DNA of 47,271 bases from Microbacterium sp. (GCA_019510305.1 JAEKKN010000044.1:1-47271), one strand, 5' to 3'; shown: positions 23,704-35,424, numbered from the stretch's first letter. Notes: generated by a model from the sequence alone, not told the origin. Program-made: numbers and translations.

Positions 23704-24933
23704 ATGCATGATTCCGCCCCGCCGAGCCTGTTCCGCATCGCCGGTCTTCCTTATTTCATCATCGCGTTCGTCGCGCGTCTTCCGTTCGCCATGATGGTGG
23801 TCGGCGTGCTGACCGTCGTCGTGTCCGCACGCGGCTCTCTGTCGCTCGGCGGGCTCACGTCGGCGGCCGTCGGGCTCGGCACGGCATGCTTCGGCCCGTT
23901 GCTGGGGGCCGCCGCCGACCGGTTCGGACAACGCGCCGTTCTCGTGGTGCTGGCGGTCGCGAACGCGACCGCTCTCGTGGGGTTCACCCTGGTCGTCTAC
24001 GGCACGGCGGCCGACGCCTTCGTGCTGCTCGCGGCGTTCGGCATCGGGGCCACGGCCCCGCAGGTCGCCCCGATGTCGCGTTCGCGGCTGGTCACGATCA
24101 TCGTGGATCGGATGCCGGAGCCGACCCGGCAACGCACGATCTCGGGCACCATGGCCTACGAATCAGCGGCCGACGAGACCGTGTTCGTCTTCGGGCCGTT
24201 CCTGGTGGGCGTCCTCGCGTCGGTCATCGCCCCCTGGGCGCCGTTGGCCATCGCCGCCGTCCTCATCGTCATCTTCGTCGGGGCGTTCGGATTGCACCCC
24301 AGCGCGCGCGCCGTATCGAAGCACCGCAACGCCGACGGCTCGGCGCCGTCCGCCGTGTCGGAGCTCTTCCGTCCGCAGCTGCTGATCGTGCTCATCGGGA
24401 CTCTCGGCGTCGGCATGTTCTTCGGCACGATGCTCACCGCCCTGACGTCTTTCATGGCCGATCGCGGCGCGGCCGAACAAGCCGGCGTGCTGTACGGAGT
24501 GATGGGCGTCGGGTCGGCGATTCTCGCCCTCGGGGTGGCCTGGCTGCCGCCTCGCTTCTCGATGAGGGCGCGCTGGCTCGTCTTCGCTGGCATACTGCTG
24601 TCGGGCACGCTGCTGCTCCCGTTCGTGGACTCGCCCGTGTCGATGATGGTCGCTCTGGGCATCATGGGCGCGGGCATCGGCCCGACCCTCGTGACGCAGT
24701 ACAGCTTCGGCGCCGCGCGCAGCCCCCTCGGCCGTTCGGCCACCGTCATGACGATGCTCGGCTCGGCGATCGTCGTCGGGCAGTCGCTCGGCGCCGCGCT
24801 GACGGGGCAGATCGCCGAAAGCGTCGGAACCTCGAGCGCTCTGGTGCTGCCGATCATCGCCGCTGCCGTCGCGTTCGCGGCCGGCATCGTGAACTGGCGG
24901 CTCAGCGCCATCCGCGTACGTCGCCTGGACTGA
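23704..24933 (+). CDS. MFS transporter
   Basis: This 409-aa major facilitator superfamily protein has about 12 hydrophobic segments. A motif A-like loop ADRFGQRAVLVVL lies between TM2 and TM3, and a central loop at about 200-220 is rich in charged residues (SARAVSKHRNADGSAPSAVSEL). It resembles uncharacterised actinobacterial exporters; the substrate is unknown. The ATG at 23704 is chosen since hydrophobic sequence starts soon after. An in-frame ATG at 23620 would add 28 polar residues and cannot be excluded. It is divergent from the aminotransferase gene. Confidence 0.85.
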   Translation: MHDSAPPSLFRIAGLPYFIIAFVARLPFAMMVVGVLTVVVSARGSLSLGGLTSAAVGLGTACFGPLLGAAADRFGQRAVLVVLAVANATALVGFTLVVYGTAADAFVLLAAFGIGATAPQVAPMSRSRLVTIIVDRMPEPTRQRTISGTMAYESAADETVFVFGPFLVGVLASVIAPWAPLAIAAVLIVIFVGAFGLHPSARAVSKHRNADGSAPSAVSELFRPQLLIVLIGTLGVGMFFGTMLTALTSFMADRGAAEQAGVLYGVMGVGSAILALGVAWLPPRFSMRARWLVFAGILLSGTLLLPFVDSPVSMMVALGIMGAGIGPTLVTQYSFGAARSPLGRSATVMTMLGSAIVVGQSLGAALTGQIAESVGTSSALVLPIIAAAVAFAAGIVNWRLSAIRVRRLD

Positions 24934-24981
24934 GCGCCGGTCTGGGTAGCCTGGAGTCACCGCAGGCGTGAGGAGACCACA

Positions 24982-26391
24982 ATGGCTGTCGCAGATTTCG
25001 TCGTCGTAGCGAACCGACTTCCCGTCGACCGCATCGAGGGCCCGAACGGCGAAGAGGAATGGCGCACGTCGCCCGGCGGGCTGGTCGCCGCGCTCGAGCC
25101 GATGATGCGCAGCGCTCACGGCGCCTGGGTGGGATGGCCCGGCCAGGCCGATCTCGAGCTCGAGCCGTTCGAGATCGGCGGTATCGATCTGGACCCCGTC
25201 ACGCTCAGTGCACAGGAGGTCGCTGAGTACTACGAGGGCTTCGCGAACGACACGATCTGGCCGCTCTACCACGACGTCATCGCGCCGCCGCAGTACCACC
25301 GCGAGTGGTGGGAGGCCTACGTCGTCGTGAACCGGCGTTTCGCCAAGGCCGCGGCATCCGCTGTCGCGAAGAACGGCACGGTGTGGGTGCACGACTACCA
25401 GCTGCAGCTGGTGCCGCAGCTCGTGCGGGAGCTGCGGCCGGATGTGACCATCGGATACTTCCATCACATCCCCTTCCCGGCGCACGGGCTCTACGCCCAG
25501 CTGCCGTGGCGCGACCAGGTCCTTCGGGGGCTGCTCGGCGCCGACGTGATCGGGTTCCAGCGGGCACAGGACGCGACCTACTTCCTCACCGCGGTGCGTC
25601 GACGACTGCGGTATGAGGTGAAGGGATCGGCCGTGTCGGTGCCCAGCGGACCGGGGGAGACCCGCACCGCCGTCGCCCGGGCGTTCCCCATCTCGATCGA
25701 CACCGCTCCCTACCTCGAGCTGGCGGCTCGGCCCGATGTGCAGGCGCGAGCCGCCGAGATCCGTGAGAGCCTGGGCAACCCCTCGCGCATCCTGCTCGGC
25801 GTCGACCGCCTCGACTACACCAAGGGGATCGGGCACCGCATCAAGGCCTACGGGGAGCTCCTCGCCGAAGGACGGCTGCACGTCGAGGACGTGACGCTGG
25901 TGCAGGTCGCGAGTCCGAGCCGCGAGCGCGTCGACGCGTACGCGCATCTGCGGGACGAGATCGAGCTCGCGGTCAGCCGCATCAACGGCGACACCGACAC
26001 CGTGGGCCACTCGGCCATCCGCTATCTGCATCAGGGGTACCCGCGCGAGGAGATGGTGGCGCTGTACCTCGCGGCGGACGTCATGCTCGTGACCGCCCTG
26101 AGAGACGGGATGAATCTCGTCGCCAAGGAGTACATCGCCACGCGCGCCGACAATCGAGGCGTCCTCGTGCTCAGCGAGTTCACCGGCGCCGCGGATGAGC
26201 TCCGACAGGCCGTGCGGGTGAATCCGCATGACATCGAGGGGCTCAAGGACGCCATCATGGAGGCCGTGCACATGGAGCCGCGCGAGCAGGGCCGCCGCAT
26301 GCGCGCGCTGCGCAAACGCGTCCTCGAGAACGACGTCGACGCCTGGTCTTCGTCGTTCCTGCGCGCGCTGGGCGAGGTCCATCCGCGCTGA
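24982..26391 (+). CDS. otsA: Trehalose-6-phosphate synthase
   Basis: OtsA is the GT20 glycosyltransferase that joins a nucleotide glucose to glucose-6-phosphate. Landmarks in order are the N-terminal VVVANRLPVDRIEG, SPGGLVAAL, the acceptor loop HDYQLQLVPQLV (about residue 137), IGYFHHIPFPA, the phosphate-binding GVDRLDYTKGI, and donor-binding ALRDGMNLVAKEYIA near residue 375. The length is 469 aa, normal. GAGGAG before the ATG is a clear ribosome binding site; a TAGCCT box lies 30 nt upstream. otsB follows on the same strand. Trehalose is a stress protectant in actinobacteria. Confidence 0.97.
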   Translation: MAVADFVVVANRLPVDRIEGPNGEEEWRTSPGGLVAALEPMMRSAHGAWVGWPGQADLELEPFEIGGIDLDPVTLSAQEVAEYYEGFANDTIWPLYHDVIAPPQYHREWWEAYVVVNRRFAKAAASAVAKNGTVWVHDYQLQLVPQLVRELRPDVTIGYFHHIPFPAHGLYAQLPWRDQVLRGLLGADVIGFQRAQDATYFLTAVRRRLRYEVKGSAVSVPSGPGETRTAVARAFPISIDTAPYLELAARPDVQARAAEIRESLGNPSRILLGVDRLDYTKGIGHRIKAYGELLAEGRLHVEDVTLVQVASPSRERVDAYAHLRDEIELAVSRINGDTDTVGHSAIRYLHQGYPREEMVALYLAADVMLVTALRDGMNLVAKEYIATRADNRGVLVLSEFTGAADELRQAVRVNPHDIEGLKDAIMEAVHMEPREQGRRMRALRKRVLENDVDAWSSSFLRALGEVHPR

Positions 26392-26435
26392 GCGGTTGGC
26401 AGCACGGAACCGAACACCTGACGATCGGAGACATC

Positions 26436-27230
26436 GTGACCCGCACCTGGACCCCCGGAACCCCGGATGCCGCACTCACCGCGATCGCGCGAACCCCGCG
26501 GCTCGTGATCGCCCTCGACTTCGACGGGACGGCATCGCCCTTCGTGGTCGAGCCGTTGTCCGCCCGAGCGCTGCCCGAGATCGTCGAGCAGATCGAGCGG
26601 TTGAGCGCACTGCCCGAGACTCTCGTCGCCTACGTCTCAGGACGCAGCATGCAGGATCTCCGGGTGATCACCGAGCACGACGACGACTCGCGCGTGGCTC
26701 TGGCCGGGTCGCACGGTGCGCAGTACTGGTTCCCGGGCGTCGGTCTCGCCGAGCCCGTACCGGAAGCTCGGGACGGCGAGCGGGAGGAGCTCTGGGCGGC
26801 CGTGCGTCCGATCGTCGAGAAGTACGACGGCGCCGAGTTCGAGCCGAAGACGTTCGGGGTGGGGGTGCACACCCGGGGCGCGGCGCCCGATGTGGAGAAG
26901 CCGCTGTTCGCCGAGGTCGATGCGCTCATCGCCGAGAGGTTCCCGCTCTGGCGGCGTCGTCAGGGGCATCACGTCTTGGAGTTCTCCTCGCGCGTCGAGG
27001 GCAAGGACGCGGCGATGGCCGCCCTGCGCGCGCAGTTCGATGCCACCGGCATCCTGTTCGCCGGCGACGACGTCACCGATGAGGATGCGATGCGCGTGCT
27101 CGGCGAAGACGATCTCGGGGTCCGCGTCGGCGAAGGGGAGACCGCCGCGATCCTGCGTGTGGGAAGTCCACAGGAGATCGCCGCTCTTCTCAGCGTGGTC
27201 GCTGACATCCGCGGTGCCGCACGGGAATAG
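26436..27230 (+). CDS. otsB: Trehalose-6-phosphate phosphatase
   Basis: OtsB is a HAD-family enzyme that dephosphorylates trehalose-6-phosphate. Motif I ALDFDGTASPFV holds the nucleophile and acid/base Asp (about residues 28-30). Motif II is AYVSGRSMQDL, the conserved phosphate lysine lies in EFSSRVEGKDAAM, and motif IV is FAGDDVTDEDAM. Length is 264 aa. The GTG start at 26436 lies 44 nt after otsA, the usual pair order. The ilvD promoter begins directly at its end. Confidence 0.95.
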   Translation: MTRTWTPGTPDAALTAIARTPRLVIALDFDGTASPFVVEPLSARALPEIVEQIERLSALPETLVAYVSGRSMQDLRVITEHDDDSRVALAGSHGAQYWFPGVGLAEPVPEARDGEREELWAAVRPIVEKYDGAEFEPKTFGVGVHTRGAAPDVEKPLFAEVDALIAERFPLWRRRQGHHVLEFSSRVEGKDAAMAALRAQFDATGILFAGDDVTDEDAMRVLGEDDLGVRVGEGETAAILRVGSPQEIAALLSVVADIRGAARE

Positions 27231-27233
27231 ACT
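27228..27233 (+). promoter_or_regulatory. -10 box of leaderless ilvD
   Basis: TAGACT ends 6 nt before ATG 27240 and overlaps the otsB stop codon. It gives a leaderless ilvD message. Confidence 0.5.
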
Positions 27234-27239
27234 TCCTGC

Positions 27240-28958
27240 ATGTCCTCGAATGATCCCGAATCGCCCGAGCCCGTCGACATCAAGCCCCGAAGCCGTGTCG
27301 TCACCGACGGCATCGAGGCCACGACCTCCCGAGGAATGCTCCGTGCCGTCGGCATGGGCGACGCCGACTGGGACAAGCCGCAGATCGGCATCGCCTCGAG
27401 CTGGAACGAGATCACTCCCTGCAACCTGAGCCTCGACCGGCTCGCGCAGGGGGCGAAGGAGGGCGTCCACTCGGGCGGCGGTTATCCGCTGGAGTTCGGC
27501 ACCATCTCAGTCTCCGACGGCATCTCCATGGGTCACGAGGGGATGCACTTCTCGCTCGTGTCGCGTGAGGTGATCGCCGACTCCGTCGAGACGGTCATGA
27601 TGGCCGAGCGACTCGACGGCTCGGTGCTGCTAGCCGGCTGCGACAAGTCGATCCCCGGCATGCTCATGGCCAGCGCCCGTCTCGACCTCTCCAGCGTGTT
27701 CCTGTACGCGGGCTCGATCGCGCCCGGATGGGTGAAGCTCTCGGACGGCACCGAGAAGGACGTCACGATCATCGACTCGTTCGAAGCCGTGGGCGCCTGC
27801 CGGGCGGGCCTCATGAGCGAGGAGGACCTCAAGCGCATCGAGTGCGCGATCGCCCCTGGCGAGGGCGCGTGCGGCGGCATGTACACGGCCAACACGATGG
27901 CCTCGGTCGCCGAGGCGCTCGGTCTCAGCCTTCCGGGTTCGGCGGCTCCGCCCGCCGCCGACCGTCGCCGCGACTACTTCGCGCACCGCTCGGGCGAAGC
28001 CGTGGTGAACCTGCTCCGTCGGGGCATCACCACCCGCGACATCCTCACCAAGGAGGCGTTCGAGAACGCGATCGCCCTGGCGATGGCGCTCGGCGGTTCG
28101 ACGAACGTGGTGCTGCACCTGCTCGCGATCGCGCGCGAGGCGGAGGTCGACCTGAGCCTGCACGACTTCAACCGCATCGGCGACCGGGTTCCGCACGTCG
28201 CCGACATGAAGCCCTTCGGCAAGTACGTCATGAACGATGTCGACCGGCACGGCGGCATCCCGGTGATCATGAAGGCCATGCTCGACGAGGGGCTGCTGCA
28301 TGGTGACGCGCTCACGGTGACGGGCAAGACGCTCGCCGAGAACCTCGCCGAACTCGACCCGCAGCCCATCGACGGCGAGGTGATCCACACCTTCGACAAC
28401 CCGATCCACGCGACCGGCGGGCTCACGATCCTGCACGGCTCGCTCGCGCCAGAGGGCGCGGTCGTCAAGACCGCGGGCTTCGACGCCGCGGTGTTCGAGG
28501 GGACCGCCCGTGTCTTCGAGCGCGAGCGCGCGGCGATGGATGCCGTCGCCAACGGCGAGATCGAGAAGAACACCGTGATCGTGATCCGCTACGAAGGACC
28601 CAAGGGGGGTCCCGGAATGCGGGAGATGCTCGCGATCACCGCCGCCATCAAGGGCGCGGGGCTCGGAAAAGATGTACTACTCTTGACAGACGGACGATTC
28701 TCAGGCGGCACAACCGGCCTGTGCATCGGCCACATAGCACCCGAAGCGGTGGACGCAGGTCCCATCGCCTTCGTGCGCGATGGTGATCTGATACGGGTCG
28801 ATATCGCAGCTCGCTCTCTCGACCTACTCGTCGACGAGTCGGAGCTCGCCTCCCGCCGCTCTGGCTGGGAGCCGCTTCCCCCGCGCTATACCCGTGGCGT
28901 TCTTGCCAAGTACTCGCGTCTCGTGCGGTCCGCCGCCGAAGGCGCGACGACCGGCTGA
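27240..28958 (+). CDS. ilvD: Dihydroxy-acid dehydratase
   Basis: IlvD dehydrates 2,3-dihydroxy acids to the 2-keto precursors of valine and isoleucine and carries an Fe-S cluster. The cluster cysteines are in [17 protein letters not shown] (about residue 132) and [14 protein letters not shown] (about residue 205). The C-terminal [18 protein letters not shown] motif is intact. The length is 572 aa. Codons for residues around 476-530 (28665-28827) are rich in A/T-ending forms (GTA, CTA, TTG, ACA, ATA, CGA), unlike the rest of the gene. This suggests a short recombination tract, and the protein remains normal there. Confidence 0.96.
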   Translation: MSSNDPESPEPVDIKPRSRVVTDGIEATTSRGMLRAVGMGDADWDKPQIGIASSWNEITPCNLSLDRLAQGAKEGVHSGGGYPLEFGTISVSDGISMGHEGMHFSLVSREVIADSVETVMMAERLDGSVLLAGCDKSIPGMLMASARLDLSSVFLYAGSIAPGWVKLSDGTEKDVTIIDSFEAVGACRAGLMSEEDLKRIECAIAPGEGACGGMYTANTMASVAEALGLSLPGSAAPPAADRRRDYFAHRSGEAVVNLLRRGITTRDILTKEAFENAIALAMALGGSTNVVLHLLAIAREAEVDLSLHDFNRIGDRVPHVADMKPFGKYVMNDVDRHGGIPVIMKAMLDEGLLHGDALTVTGKTLAENLAELDPQPIDGEVIHTFDNPIHATGGLTILHGSLAPEGAVVKTAGFDAAVFEGTARVFERERAAMDAVANGEIEKNTVIVIRYEGPKGGPGMREMLAITAAIKGAGLGKDVLLLTDGRFSGGTTGLCIGHIAPEAVDAGPIAFVRDGDLIRVDIAARSLDLLVDESELASRRSGWEPLPPRYTRGVLAKYSRLVRSAAEGATTG

Positions 28959-29037
28959 TTCGCAGGCTCGCTCAGAATCCGGGCCTCAGATGCTCCGGCA
29001 TCCGACGTCGCCCTCAGACCATCACTAAGGAAGTCTC

Positions 29038-30840
29038 ATGACTGCTGACTCCGTCTCGGCTGTGCCGAGGCCACCCGCCGCCAAATCCTCCGCCCCCGAG
29101 ATCTCCGGAGCGGAGGCCGTGGTCCGCACGCTCGAGCTGCTCGGCGTGACGGATGTGTTCGGTCTTCCCGGCGGCGCCATCCTCCCCGTCTACGACCCGC
29201 TCATGTCGGCCACGAAGCTGCGCCACATCCTCGTGCGCCACGAGCAGGGCGCAGGACACGCGGCTGAGGGCTATGCGTCCTCGTCCGGCAAGGTCGGCGT
29301 GTGCATCGCGACCTCCGGTCCCGGTGCCACGAACCTCGTCACCGCGATCGCAGACGCCTACATGGACTCGGTACCCATGCTCGCGATCACCGGCCAGGTG
29401 TTCTCGACGCTGATGGGCACCGACGCGTTCCAGGAGGCCGACATCGTCGGCATCACGATGCCGATCACCAAGCACTCGTTCCTCGTGAAGGACGCCTCGG
29501 AGATCCCGGGTGCGATCGCCGCGGCATACGAGATCGCCTCCACGGGCCGTCCAGGACCCGTTCTGGTGGACATCACCAAGGACGCGCAGCAGGCCATGGC
29601 GCCCTTCGTCTGGCCGCCCAAGTATGAACTGCCCGGCTACCGGCCCGTGACCAAGGCGCACGGCAAGCAGATTCAGGCCGCCGCGGCTCTTCTCGCCGAG
29701 GCGAAGAAGCCCGTGCTGTACGTCGGCGGTGGTGTGGTGCGCGGTCGCGCGGCGGCAGAGCTGCTCGATCTCGCCGAGACCACCGGCGCGCCCGTCGTCA
29801 CCACGCTGATGGCTCGCGGCGCGTTCCCCGACTCGCACCAGCAGCACCTCGGCATGCCCGGCATGCACGGCACCGTCCCCGCCGTTCTCGCGCTGCAGGA
29901 GGCCGATCTCCTCGTGTCGCTGGGCGCGCGCTTCGACGACCGCGTCACCGGCAAGGCCGCGCTGTTCGCGCCGAACGCGAAGGTCGTGCACGTCGACATC
30001 GACCCGGCGGAGATCTCGAAGATCCGCACGGCCGACGTGCCCATCGTTGGCGACGTGCGCGACGTGCTGATCGACCTCGAGACCGCATACCGCAGCGCCA
30101 TCGGCGAGGGCAAGCCCGACATCGAGGAATGGTGGTCGTACCTCGACGGGCTGCGCAAGGAGTTCCCGCTCGGCTTCGCGCCGACGACCGACGGCCTGCT
30201 CGCGCCGCAGTACGTGATCCAGCGGATCGGCGAGCTGACCGGACCCGAGGGCATCTACGCAGCAGGCGTCGGGCAGCACCAGATGTGGGCTGCGCAGTTC
30301 ATCAAGTACGAACGCCCGAACGCCTGGCTGAACTCGGGCGGTGCCGGCACCATGGGGTACTCCGTGCCCGCCGCGATGGGCGCCAAGGTCGCCGAGCCCG
30401 ACCGCCCCGTGTGGGCGATCGACGGCGACGGATGCTTCCAGATGACGAATCAGGAGCTCGCGACCTGCACGATCAACAACATCCCGATCAAGGTGGCGAT
30501 CATCAACAACTCGTCCCTCGGCATGGTGCGCCAGTGGCAGACGCTGTTCTACGACGGCCGCCACTCGAACACCGATCTGAACACCGGTCACGGCACGATC
30601 CGCATCCCCGACTTCGTGAAGCTCGCAGAAGCCTACGGCTGTCTCGCGATCCGCGTCGAGAAGGAAGACGAGGTGGACGCCGCCATCAAGCTGGCACTCG
30701 AGACGAACGACCGACCGGTGGTCATCGACTTCGTGGTCAGCGCCGACTCCATGGTGTGGCCGATGGTGCCGCAGGGCGTCAGCAACAGCTACGTCCAGTA
30801 CGCCCGCGACCACGCGCCCGCTTTCGACGAGGAGGACTGA
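29038..30840 (+). CDS. ilvB: Acetolactate synthase, large subunit
   Basis: IlvB is the TPP-dependent catalytic subunit of acetohydroxyacid synthase, first common step of branched-chain amino acid synthesis. The activating glutamate is in [16 protein letters not shown] (about residue 67). The FAD-binding middle domain and the TPP motif [14 protein letters not shown]...[11 protein letters not shown] (about 460-500) are present. The length is 600 aa. GGAAG precedes the ATG. ilvN starts 2 nt after the stop. The 79-nt spacer from ilvD has a weak 5-bp hairpin and no evident leader peptide. Confidence 0.97.
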   Translation: MTADSVSAVPRPPAAKSSAPEISGAEAVVRTLELLGVTDVFGLPGGAILPVYDPLMSATKLRHILVRHEQGAGHAAEGYASSSGKVGVCIATSGPGATNLVTAIADAYMDSVPMLAITGQVFSTLMGTDAFQEADIVGITMPITKHSFLVKDASEIPGAIAAAYEIASTGRPGPVLVDITKDAQQAMAPFVWPPKYELPGYRPVTKAHGKQIQAAAALLAEAKKPVLYVGGGVVRGRAAAELLDLAETTGAPVVTTLMARGAFPDSHQQHLGMPGMHGTVPAVLALQEADLLVSLGARFDDRVTGKAALFAPNAKVVHVDIDPAEISKIRTADVPIVGDVRDVLIDLETAYRSAIGEGKPDIEEWWSYLDGLRKEFPLGFAPTTDGLLAPQYVIQRIGELTGPEGIYAAGVGQHQMWAAQFIKYERPNAWLNSGGAGTMGYSVPAAMGAKVAEPDRPVWAIDGDGCFQMTNQELATCTINNIPIKVAIINNSSLGMVRQWQTLFYDGRHSNTDLNTGHGTIRIPDFVKLAEAYGCLAIRVEKEDEVDAAIKLALETNDRPVVIDFVVSADSMVWPMVPQGVSNSYVQYARDHAPAFDEED

Positions 30841-30842
30841 CC

Positions 30843-31352
30843 ATGTCGACTCACGTGCTGAGCCTGCTGGTGGAGAACACCCCCGGCCTCTTGACCCGTG
30901 TCGCTGGGCTCTTCGCCCGTCGTGGCTTCAACATCGACTCGCTCGCGGTGGGTGTGACCGAGGTGCCCGGCATCTCGCGCATCACCGTGGTCGTCGACGT
31001 GGAGGATCTCCCGCTCGAGCAGGTGACGAAGCAGCTGAACAAGCTGATCAACGTCATCAAGATCGTCGAGCTGGACTTCTCCACGTCTGTGCAGCGCGAG
31101 CACATGCTCGTCAAGGTGCGCACCGACAACTCCACGCGCTCGAACGTGATCGAGGTCGTGAACCTGTTCCGCGCCTCGGTTGTCGACTACGCCTCCGACG
31201 CGCTGGTGATCGAGGTCACCGGCGACAAGGGCAAGGTCGACGCGATGCTGCGCGCTCTCGAGCCTTTCGGCATCAAGGAGATCGCTCAGTCCGGCCTGCT
31301 GGCGATCGGACGCGGCGGCAAGAGCATCACCGAACGCGTCCTGCGCGGCTGA
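30843..31352 (+). CDS. ilvN: Acetolactate synthase, small subunit
   Basis: This 169-aa regulatory subunit activates IlvB and gives valine feedback inhibition. The N-terminal ACT domain reads HVLSLLVENTPGLLTRVAGLF with the GFNIDSL segment that binds the effector. A second ferredoxin-like domain follows (MLVKVRTDNSTRSNVIEVV). The length is typical of actinobacteria. Start ATG 30843 lies 2 nt after ilvB, so subunit amounts are coupled. Confidence 0.96.
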   Translation: MSTHVLSLLVENTPGLLTRVAGLFARRGFNIDSLAVGVTEVPGISRITVVVDVEDLPLEQVTKQLNKLINVIKIVELDFSTSVQREHMLVKVRTDNSTRSNVIEVVNLFRASVVDYASDALVIEVTGDKGKVDAMLRALEPFGIKEIAQSGLLAIGRGGKSITERVLRG

Positions 31353-32515
<1,163 letters not shown>

Positions 32516-32527
32516 CTCGCCGAGATA

Positions 32528-32561
32528 AAGCGCCTCACGATCCGCGGATCGTGAGGCGCTT
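32528..32561. terminator. Bidirectional terminator after ilvC
   Basis: A perfect 34-bp palindrome, AAGCGCCTCACGATCCG and its mirror, lies between the convergent ilvC and D-lactate dehydrogenase genes. It is flanked by A and T residues and can stop transcription from both sides. Confidence 0.9.
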
Positions 32562-32569
32562 CATCGTTC

Positions 32570-35401
32570 TCAGGGGCGCGTGAGCTCTTCGAGCACTTCG
32601 ACGACGTGACGGTAGGGGCGACCGGTCGCTCGCGTCATGCCGATCTCGCATGTGCGATTCGCCGAGACGAACGCGTCGAACGCTCCCTGGTCCTCGGCGT
32701 CGCGCAATTCAGCGGCCTCGGCCTCCGTCGCACTCGCCGTGAGCTCGGGGTGCAGCATTCCTCGGTCGCCGGCGAACGCACAGCATCCCCAGCCATCAGG
32801 CACGTAGACGTCTTCGGCGACGGCTGAGGCGATGGCGGTCAGCGCGCCGGTCGCGCCGAGCGCTGTGGTGGAGCATGAAGGATGCACGGCGATCCGGTCG
32901 AGCTTTTCGGACACGTTGAGCCGGGGGAGCGCCTCGCGGGCGAGGTAAGTCGTGGCGTCCTCGATCACGAGCCCGGCGTACTCGGGGTGATCTTCGAGCG
33001 CTTGCGCCAGCATCACGTGAAGCCCCTCCGTGCAGGACGCGGCGTCGCATACGACCGGCAACGCTCCCTGTCGGCTCGCCGACCACAGCGCGGCGAGGGT
33101 GCGCTTCGTCATCCGGTCGTAGCCGCTGAGATGTCCCTTCGACTTCCACGGTGTGCCGCAGCACAGTCCACCGGTGTCTTCGGGCACGACGAACGGGATT
33201 CCGGCGCGTGAGAGCACCGTCATGACGGCATCCCTCGATCCCTCGCCATGCCCTTCGGCGCCGAACATCGTTCCGATGCACGCTCCGAAGAACACCGCTG
33301 CGGCATCTGCGGGAGTCGAAGCCGACGGGGCCTTCGACCCGCCGCGCGGCAGGCCGCCGTCGTACAACGGCACAGTGTCGGCGCCGAGCACCGCACGCCC
33401 GATCTTCGTGACGCCCGTCACCAGAGGAGCCGGCAGAGCGCCGGCTACGGTCAGGGCGAGGCCCCCGACTCGCGTAATCGCCCCCCAGCCCTGTGCCGCG
33501 GCGTCCCACACACCGTCCTCGATCTTCGACGCCTGCTCGGAGCGCAGCCGGCGCACGAGATCGCCGGTGTTGATGTCGACGGGGCACGCGACCGCGCACA
33601 TGCCGTCGACTGCGCACGTCCGCACGCCGTCGTAGTCGTAGTCGGCGCGCAGCTCGGCGAGCAACGCAGTCTCGCCCTGGTCCTCTGCCCAGGCCATGTC
33701 GCGACGCAGGACGATGCGCTGCCGCGGCGTCAGCGTAAGGCTCTTGCTCGGGCACGTCGGCTCGCAGTAGCCGCACTCGACGCAGCGATCCACCTCCTTC
33801 TCGACAGTGGGCACGCGCTTGAGATCGTGCAGATAGGAGTCCGCGTCGTCGGACAGCACGACGCCCGGGTTCAGGATGCCGGCGGGATCGATCAGGCGCT
33901 TGATCTCCCACATCATGTCGGTGAGTTCGTCCCCGTACTGGCGGCGCACGAACGGCGCCATGATGCGTCCGGTGCCGTGCTCGGCTTTGAGAGAGCCGCC
34001 GTGCCCCAGCACGAGTTCGACGAGATCGTCGGTGAAACGTCGGTAGCGTTCGACGCTCGACGGGTCGTCGAACCGCTCGTTCAACAGGAAATGGATATTG
34101 CCGTCCTTGGCGTGGCCGAAGATCACCGAACCCTCATACGCGTGCTCGGCGAACAGCTCGATCAGCCGCTCGCACGTCGCCAGAAGCCGGCCGACGGGCA
34201 CGACGATGTCCTCGAGCAGAGCTGTGGTTCCCGACGGCCTGGCTCCTGCTATCGCTGTGTAGAGCCCCTTTCGCACGTGCCAGAGCGCCGCGCGCTCCGC
34301 CGCATCCGTCGTGAGGCTGGGGGCGACTGCGAGGGGGAGCGTCGTGAAATGCGCGAGTGCATTCGCCGCGTCCTCGGCGAGGGTGCCGGAATCCGGAGCA
34401 TGCACCTCGACGAGAAGTGCGGCATGCTGACGCACGGCGATCGCGGCGATCGCCGCCGGCACGTCAGAGAGGCCCTGTGCGACGCGGAGCGACGACGCGT
34501 CGAGCAGCTCGATGGTCGCGAGGCCGAGCTCGGTCAGGGCAGGCAGCGCCGCCATCGCGTCGGACAGCGTCTCGAACACGAGGAGTCCGGTTGCGATCGC
34601 CGGACGGACTTCGATCGTGCGGAAGCGCGCCTCTGCGACGAAGGCGAGCGTGCCCTCGGAGCCGATCACGAGGTGCTCGAGGATGCCCACCGGATCGTCG
34701 AAGTCGAGGAGCGCGTTCAGGCCGTAGCCCATGGTGTTCTTCATCGAGAACTGCTGCCGCACGAATGCGACGTTCTCGGGTGAGGCGAGCAGGCGCTCGC
34801 GAAGTGCGAGCAGCCCTTCGGCGATCGCCGGTTCCTCGGACAGGAGCAGCTCGTTCGCATCAGGAGCGGCGGTGTCGAGGATCGTTCCGCTCGGCAGGAC
34901 GAGCAGCATCGACTGGATCGTCCGATAGGAGTTCTCGACGATGCCGCAGGCCATGCCGCTGGAGTTGTTCGCGACGACGCCGCCGATCGTGCAGGCGATC
35001 TCGCTCGCGGGATCCGGGCCGAGCTTGCGCCCGAAGCGCGTGAGGCGGGTGTTCACCTGCCGCACGGTCGCTCCGGGACCGACTCGGACCGATGCGCCGT
35101 CATCCGAGACCGCGACATCGCGGAAGTGGCTGCGCGTGTCGACGAGGATGTCGCCGCTCACGCCCTGGCCGGAAAGGCTCGTGCCGCCCGAGCGGAAGGT
35201 GAGGGTGCGGCCTGCGGCTTTCACTGCACCGAAGACACGGGCGACACCTGCCGCATCGGCAGGGGAGAGCACGGCATCAGGGATCAGGAGATAGTGCGAG
35301 GCGTCGTGTGCGCGAGCGAAGCGGTCGATCGAGCGCGCATGCACTTCGGTCGAGGGCCCCAGAAGCGCGGGGTCCAGCGGTTCGGCGAGGGTTGTCGACA
35401 C
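32570..35401 (-). CDS. FAD-linked D-lactate/glycolate dehydrogenase with Fe-S domain
   Basis: This 943-aa fusion oxidises a 2-hydroxy acid, probably D-lactate, at the membrane. The N-terminal PCMH-type FAD domain has FRSGGTSLSGQGVSG and ACTIGGVVANNSSGMACG (about 75-160). The oxidase C-domain holds GHAKDGNIHFLLN (about 430) and KAEHGTGR. Two 4Fe-4S motifs follow, CVECGYCEPTCP (about 540) and CAVDGMCAVACP (about 595). Cysteine-rich GlpC-like repeats end the protein (GLCCGTPW and WGCCAFAGDRGM). It is divergent from an FCD regulator with an operator between. Glycolate cannot be excluded as substrate. Confidence 0.9.
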   Translation of the reverse strand: MSTTLAEPLDPALLGPSTEVHARSIDRFARAHDASHYLLIPDAVLSPADAAGVARVFGAVKAAGRTLTFRSGGTSLSGQGVSGDILVDTRSHFRDVAVSDDGASVRVGPGATVRQVNTRLTRFGRKLGPDPASEIACTIGGVVANNSSGMACGIVENSYRTIQSMLLVLPSGTILDTAAPDANELLLSEEPAIAEGLLALRERLLASPENVAFVRQQFSMKNTMGYGLNALLDFDDPVGILEHLVIGSEGTLAFVAEARFRTIEVRPAIATGLLVFETLSDAMAALPALTELGLATIELLDASSLRVAQGLSDVPAAIAAIAVRQHAALLVEVHAPDSGTLAEDAANALAHFTTLPLAVAPSLTTDAAERAALWHVRKGLYTAIAGARPSGTTALLEDIVVPVGRLLATCERLIELFAEHAYEGSVIFGHAKDGNIHFLLNERFDDPSSVERYRRFTDDLVELVLGHGGSLKAEHGTGRIMAPFVRRQYGDELTDMMWEIKRLIDPAGILNPGVVLSDDADSYLHDLKRVPTVEKEVDRCVECGYCEPTCPSKSLTLTPRQRIVLRRDMAWAEDQGETALLAELRADYDYDGVRTCAVDGMCAVACPVDINTGDLVRRLRSEQASKIEDGVWDAAAQGWGAITRVGGLALTVAGALPAPLVTGVTKIGRAVLGADTVPLYDGGLPRGGSKAPSASTPADAAAVFFGACIGTMFGAEGHGEGSRDAVMTVLSRAGIPFVVPEDTGGLCCGTPWKSKGHLSGYDRMTKRTLAALWSASRQGALPVVCDAASCTEGLHVMLAQALEDHPEYAGLVIEDATTYLAREALPRLNVSEKLDRIAVHPSCSTTALGATGALTAIASAVAEDVYVPDGWGCCAFAGDRGMLHPELTASATEAEAAELRDAEDQGAFDAFVSANRTCEIGMTRATGRPYRHVVEVLEELTRP

Positions 35402-35424
35402 GGTGCTCCTCAGTGAGAACGAGA

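Noticed and set aside
24163..26475. Very long open frame on the minus strand across the MFS and otsA genes
   Set aside because: Long antisense frames are expected in GC-rich coding DNA with strong third-position bias. The plus strand encodes clear MFS and OtsA proteins and the antisense translation has no recognisable domain.
28959..29037. Attenuator or leader peptide before ilvB
   Set aside because: Only a 5-bp hairpin is present, with no run of Leu, Val or Ile codons and no terminator/antiterminator pair.
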